A stretch of DNA of 64,000 bases from Microcyclospora pomicola. Taxonomy: Eukaryota > Ascomycota > Dothideomycetes > Capnodiales. Positions within the stretch are counted from its first letter, which is position 1; each line of letters begins with the position of its first letter. The position numbers were made by a program, and so were the translations under genes. Shown piece after piece: positions 62,913-64,000 of this stretch. The stretch lies in assembly GCA_002786065.1 (NCBI GenBank), contig NHNY01000043.1, positions 28,647 through 92,646 on the forward strand. Direction: 5' to 3'. The notes below the pieces were generated by a model, which saw only the letters and a list, made by a program, of their open reading frames with translations, did not search any database and was not told the DNA's origin.

Positions 62913-64000
62913 GGACACTCATTGGCAAGATGGTCAGGGGATTGGCAGGTGTAACAAAGCTTTCTCCATCTCTTTCTCTCCTTGGAGCCATCATTAACAG
63001 GTTTGGGCTTCTTGTTCTTCTTTTCCCATTGATTGAACTTGTTGGTCATGGCATTGAGTTTTTCCTCTTGTTGTCTCAACAATGCAGCATAGCCATGGTT
63101 CTTGTTGTGAAAGTTGAGTTCATCAATGGTCATGGCCCTTGTGATGTACTCATGGTATGGAGTATTTGACACTAAGACTTGGAGTTTGTCAAGTTCATTC
63201 CTAACCTGAGTCTTAATGCCACTTTGGAACCTTCTTGCCAGCATGTCTACATTCTTTGGTGGAGGAAGCCTGTCATAGGCAGCTTGCAGGTCAATTGCAA
63301 ACTTCCTCACAGTTGTCTTCTGTACCATGCTCTCAAAGTTCCTTCTCTTGGTCTCATCCCAATCAAGATCAGTCTGTTTGAACTTCAAGAAGTTCAATTG
63401 ACTGGCCCACCTTGCCTCTTGATCAGGTAATGACAACAACCTGACACCTTTTGATGCATCTGTCCATGCAAACAAGTTGTTGTCCTCCAACAATGTTGAC
63501 ACCAATCCAAGCTTTTCTCCACCAGTCATTGGTCTCCCAAACTGGAACTGTTCCATTTGGTCCAAATAGTTCTCAACCTCCAGCCACCATGTCTCAAAGG
63601 CTGCATTTCTGGCAGCAGTCTTGAGTTTGCCTGGCCCTTTGATGTGTACCTTAGGGTCCTTTGGCCTAACTGTGGCAGTTGGGTCCTGAGGTGGCACAAT
63701 GAATGATGGTAATGGGCCAGTCTGTAGAGGTTGCATTGGGGGTATGGGGTTTCTTGGAATAGGTCGAGACTCTATTGGGACTGGTTGAGGGCCTGAATTC
63801 TGGTTTTGAAGCCTTTGGAAGGTTGCCATTAAGGCATTGAAGCCGGGATGTTGGGCTAACCCTTCCATAGATTCTTGGAGATGAGGTGGAAGCTCCATGC
63901 TTCTTCCAAGCTGCATAATGACCTCTGGTTCAATCTCAAATGGGGTCTGGGGCTGGTTGGAAGAGCTTTGGGTGGATTGGTCTGAGTTGAAGTGATTGTT
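62903..64000 (-). CDS. gag: Retrotransposon gag (5' part beyond the window)
   Basis: Open to the right edge, at least 365 codons. Encodes the capsid and nucleocapsid protein. An N-terminal Gln/Pro/Ser-rich segment, a helix-rich capsid region (FETWWLEVENYLDQMEQFQF, then LGLVSTLLEDNNLFAWTD and the conserved-looking RRFQSGIKTQVRNELDKL) and a basic region (KKNKKPKPVNDGSKERKRW) lead to one CCHC zinc knuckle, CYTCQSPDHLANEC, just before the stop. The codon before the stop lies in a seven-A run. The ATG at 63916 could start translation, but the frame remains open for at least 28 codons further upstream to the window edge, so the true start is probably outside. Confidence 0.9.
   Translation of the reverse strand, partial: NNHFNSDQSTQSSSNQPQTPFEIEPEVIMQLGRSMELPPHLQESMEGLAQHPGFNALMATFQRLQNQNSGPQPVPIESRPIPRNPIPPMQPLQTGPLPSFIVPPQDPTATVRPKDPKVHIKGPGKLKTAARNAAFETWWLEVENYLDQMEQFQFGRPMTGGEKLGLVSTLLEDNNLFAWTDASKGVRLLSLPDQEARWASQLNFLKFKQTDLDWDETKRRNFESMVQKTTVRKFAIDLQAAYDRLPPPKNVDMLARRFQSGIKTQVRNELDKLQVLVSNTPYHEYITRAMTIDELNFHNKNHGYAALLRQQEEKLNAMTNKFNQWEKKNKKPKPVNDGSKERKRWRKLCYTCQSPDHLANECPKK

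Larger units (their letters stand above)
57137..64000 (-). mobile_element. Ty3/Gypsy LTR retrotransposon with antisense gene (5' end beyond window)
   Basis: Minus-strand element with, in element order: gag (open to the window edge), pol with protease, reverse transcriptase, RNase H and integrase in the Ty3 order, then an opposite-strand gene, a polypurine tract and a candidate 3' LTR. The 5' LTR, primer-binding site and true gag start lie beyond the right edge. Frames are intact over at least 6.8 kb, suggesting a young copy. The base composition differs sharply from the host: I count six CpG in 57145-64000. No chromodomain is seen at the pol C-terminus. Confidence 0.93.

Noticed and set aside
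62907-62918. Start of pol at an upstream GTG
   Set aside because: GTG starts are not used in this kind of genome; the ATG overlapping the gag stop, or a frameshift, explains pol better.
57137-64000. RIP-type inactivation of the retrotransposon
   Set aside because: RIP would give many stops and TpA-rich sequence; the frames are intact over thousands of bases. Composition is CpG-poor instead.
1-64000. tRNA, rRNA, CRISPR array, secondary-metabolite cluster
   Set aside because: I looked for T-arm-like GTTCGAATCC-type boxes, regular repeat-spacer arrays and modular synthase motifs and saw none; a dedicated search (tRNAscan or similar) would be decisive for tRNAs.

Overview
The window is nuclear DNA from a filamentous ascomycete. 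The evidence is short GT-AG introns (about 50 to 140 nt), compact genes on both strands, and fungal families such as DUF2406, VMA21, FUN30, a DUF7707-type GPI protein and a C2H2 regulator. The proteins look most like Dothideomycetes (Mycosphaerellales-like). That placement is an inference from protein style and was not computed.

Layout: 0-9 kb holds a CLIP-170/Bik1-type microtubule plus-end protein (minus), an APH-fold phosphotransferase (plus), mitochondrial methylmalonate-semialdehyde dehydrogenase (minus) and calnexin (minus). A 3.1 kb gap follows. Next come a DUF2406 protein, the V-ATPase assembly factor VMA21 and, divergent from it, the FUN30 chromatin remodeller (12-19 kb). From 20 to 29 kb there are a secreted type-B carboxylesterase, an ANCHR/ZFYVE19-like protein, a GPI-anchored DUF7707-like protein, a three-exon PX-domain protein (YPT35-like) and a cyclophilin with an unusual N-terminal tail. 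From 29.5 to 48.3 kb there are VPS33 and histidyl-tRNA synthetase (divergent, 193 bp apart), a WrbA/Pst2 flavodoxin-like quinone reductase, capping protein beta, a coiled-coil unknown divergent from BRR2 (2,204 aa, intronless), an MDR reductase and a two-exon unknown. From 48.3 to 57.1 kb the only supported gene is a C2H2 zinc-finger regulator in unusually sparse DNA.

From about 57.14 kb to the right edge lies a Ty3/Gypsy LTR retrotransposon on the minus strand, cut by the window end. It has a candidate 403 bp 3' LTR, a polypurine tract, intact gag (partial) and pol, and between pol and the 3' LTR an opposite-strand 322 aa gene with a six-cysteine motif. The element is almost free of CpG (I count six in about 6.86 kb) yet its frames are open. 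gag and pol join at a seven-A run that fits a -1 frameshift site. This is the most unusual part of the window.

Most host genes are housekeeping: splicing (BRR2), translation (HTS1), vacuolar traffic and acidification (VPS33, YPT35-like, VMA21), ER folding (calnexin), cytoskeleton (CLIP-170, CAP2) and chromatin (FUN30). I see no secondary-metabolite cluster, tRNA, rRNA or CRISPR array. Splice sites were placed by eye from reading-frame continuity and family conservation.
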